Of a stretch of 5,435 nt of DNA, positions 4,593 through 5,435 are shown in pieces. Position numbers and translations under genes: made by a program. Every line of letters starts with the position of its first letter. The first letter of the stretch is position 1. This DNA comes from Desulfurococcales archaeon (GTDB taxonomy: Archaea; Thermoproteota; Thermoprotei_A; Sulfolobales; Fervidicoccaceae). Under the pieces are notes generated by a model. The model searched no databases and had not been told where the DNA came from. It saw nothing but the letters and a program-made list of their open reading frames with translations. The stretch covers positions 1 through 5,435 of the forward strand of contig JALTXS010000029.1 of the NCBI GenBank assembly GCA_027048265.1, in the 5' to 3' direction.

Positions 4593-5435
4593 TCACTCAA
4601 TTCTGCACATTTCATCTAACCTTTTGTCCACGTTTTCCCAGCTACATGTTGGGAGGTCGCAGCGGTCCTTCCAACACAGATAGAGGGTGACGCCATTGCA
4701 TTTGGGGGGCATGGTCTTGAGGCTGGGGTCTACCCTTGTAGCGTTGGGTGTGTTGGGGAGTGTTTCAAGGAAAGGGCGGTAGCGTCTCCATAGCTTCCCC
4801 GTCTCCTCCAAGACGGTTCGCTTGACATCGTCGTTCCACGAGTGACTGGGGGGCGTTACGACGAGGCGGGCGGTCTGGGCTTCGAGCCTTTGGGTGGGGA
4901 GGGCCATCCCTATGTGGCCTTGGGGGTACTTGCGGGCCCTCTGGGCGTATCTCTTTAGAATCCCGACTGCGGCCTGGGTGAGCTTCTCTTCACCCGTTGT
5001 AAACCCCAGGCGCCAGAGGGCCTCTGCGAGCACTGCTATGGGGCTTGCTGTAGCTGAGTCAAAGGAGTCTGCGGCCTTTCCGGCAAGGGGGGAGTCCTGG
5101 CCTGGGGGGAGGTAAAGCACGGTGCCGTCTGGTTTCACGAGTGTCTCGAGCAGGGCTTGGGCGTGCTCAAGTGCGTGCATAAGGTACCTTTCCTCCAGTG
5201 TGGCCTGGTGGAGGTCGAGGGCTGCTTTGAGGGCGTGGGCCTGGTCGTCGATGGGGCCTGGTGCTTCCTCGCCGGGCTGGTGGGCGTAGAGGGGGCCGGG
5301 CTTGGCTTTCCTGTGGAGGAACTCGTAGGCCCTGTGCGCCATGTCTAGGGATGATGGGTCCCCGGTTGCCCTGTGGAGTTGGGCTAGGCTTGAGATGGTC
5401 ATCATGTTCCAGTCTACGAGGGTCTTGGTGTCTAC
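4593..5435 (-). CDS. YyaL/SSP411-type (DUF255) protein, C-terminal fragment
   Basis: The last 280 residues of a larger protein whose start lies beyond the right edge. The frame is open to the last base, so the methionine at 5405 is internal. It begins VDTKTLVDWN, matching the family's conserved D-x-K-x-L-x-x-W/DWN segment, followed by helix pairs of the (alpha/alpha) barrel shared with N-acylglucosamine 2-epimerases: DDQAHALKAALDLHQATLEE (63-82 of the fragment), FDSATASPIAVLAEALWRLG (125-144), and a Cys-rich end with Cys254, Cys259 and Cys264 (LCWKDRC, LPTC), where relatives have C-x4-C-x2-P. The family's N-terminal thioredoxin-like domain would be outside the window. The biochemical role is not established; a thiol-disulfide or carbohydrate-processing function is guessed from the folds. 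It converges with the ThrRS gene. Confidence 0.85.
   Translation of the reverse strand, partial: VDTKTLVDWNMMTISSLAQLHRATGDPSSLDMAHRAYEFLHRKAKPGPLYAHQPGEEAPGPIDDQAHALKAALDLHQATLEERYLMHALEHAQALLETLVKPDGTVLYLPPGQDSPLAGKAADSFDSATASPIAVLAEALWRLGFTTGEEKLTQAAVGILKRYAQRARKYPQGHIGMALPTQRLEAQTARLVVTPPSHSWNDDVKRTVLEETGKLWRRYRPFLETLPNTPNATRVDPSLKTMPPKCNGVTLYLCWKDRCDLPTCSWENVDKRLDEMCRIE

Noticed and set aside
4579..4683. 34-codon plus-strand frame starting at ATG 4579
   Set aside because: It runs antisense into the conserved 3' end of the YyaL-like gene, has no SD, and has no recognisable product.
1..5435. CRISPR array, insertion sequence or attachment site
   Set aside because: No regularly spaced direct repeats, no terminal inverted repeats around a transposase, and no integrase were seen.

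Overview
This window looks like chromosomal DNA of a hyperthermophilic crenarchaeon. The evidence is: TATA-type rather than bacterial promoters, Shine-Dalgarno (SD) motifs at some genes and a possibly leaderless one, several TTG start codons, arginine mostly as AGG/AGA and isoleucine often as ATA, an Sso-SSB-like OB fold at the left edge, a HEPN/MNT pair, and a threonyl-tRNA synthetase whose N-terminal editing domain looks degenerate. The core genes are GC-rich by eye. An Aeropyrum-like member of the Desulfurococcales would fit, but that is inference.

Layout from left to right. 1-90 (-): the first 30 codons of a single-stranded DNA-binding OB-fold protein, cut by the window edge. 91-253: an intergenic stretch with a nested hairpin at 162-230 and a TATA-like octamer at 253-260 placed to start a minus-strand RNA at the hairpin. 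254-1070 (-): a minimal toxin-antitoxin pair, HEPN RNase first and MNT nucleotidyltransferase second, overlapping by 29 bases and somewhat less GC-rich than the core genes. 1071-1211: T-tracts, a possible weak promoter and a strong SD that serves an out-of-frame ATG better than the HEPN TTG start. 1212-2420 (-): a complete PLP-dependent class I/II aminotransferase of the LysN/AroT type. 2421-2573: a divergent promoter region with TATA elements for both directions, a nested dyad, and a leader that can pair with the SD of the next gene. 2574-4475 (+): threonyl-tRNA synthetase. 4476-4592: an AT-rich convergent spacer. 4593-5435 (-): the C-terminal 280 residues of a YyaL/SSP411-type (DUF255) protein, cut by the right edge.

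Functionally, most of the window is housekeeping: charging of tRNA-Thr, amino-acid transamination and ssDNA binding. The accessory element is the HEPN/MNT pair, which probably forms one two-gene operon. The most interesting points are the ThrRS (three of four editing ligands and a key anticodon-contact arginine appear replaced, so a separate editing protein is expected elsewhere), the SD-sequestering leader of its gene, the hairpin RNA candidate upstream of the SSB gene, and the small reading frame that overlaps the HEPN start. I found no clearly new multi-gene system.
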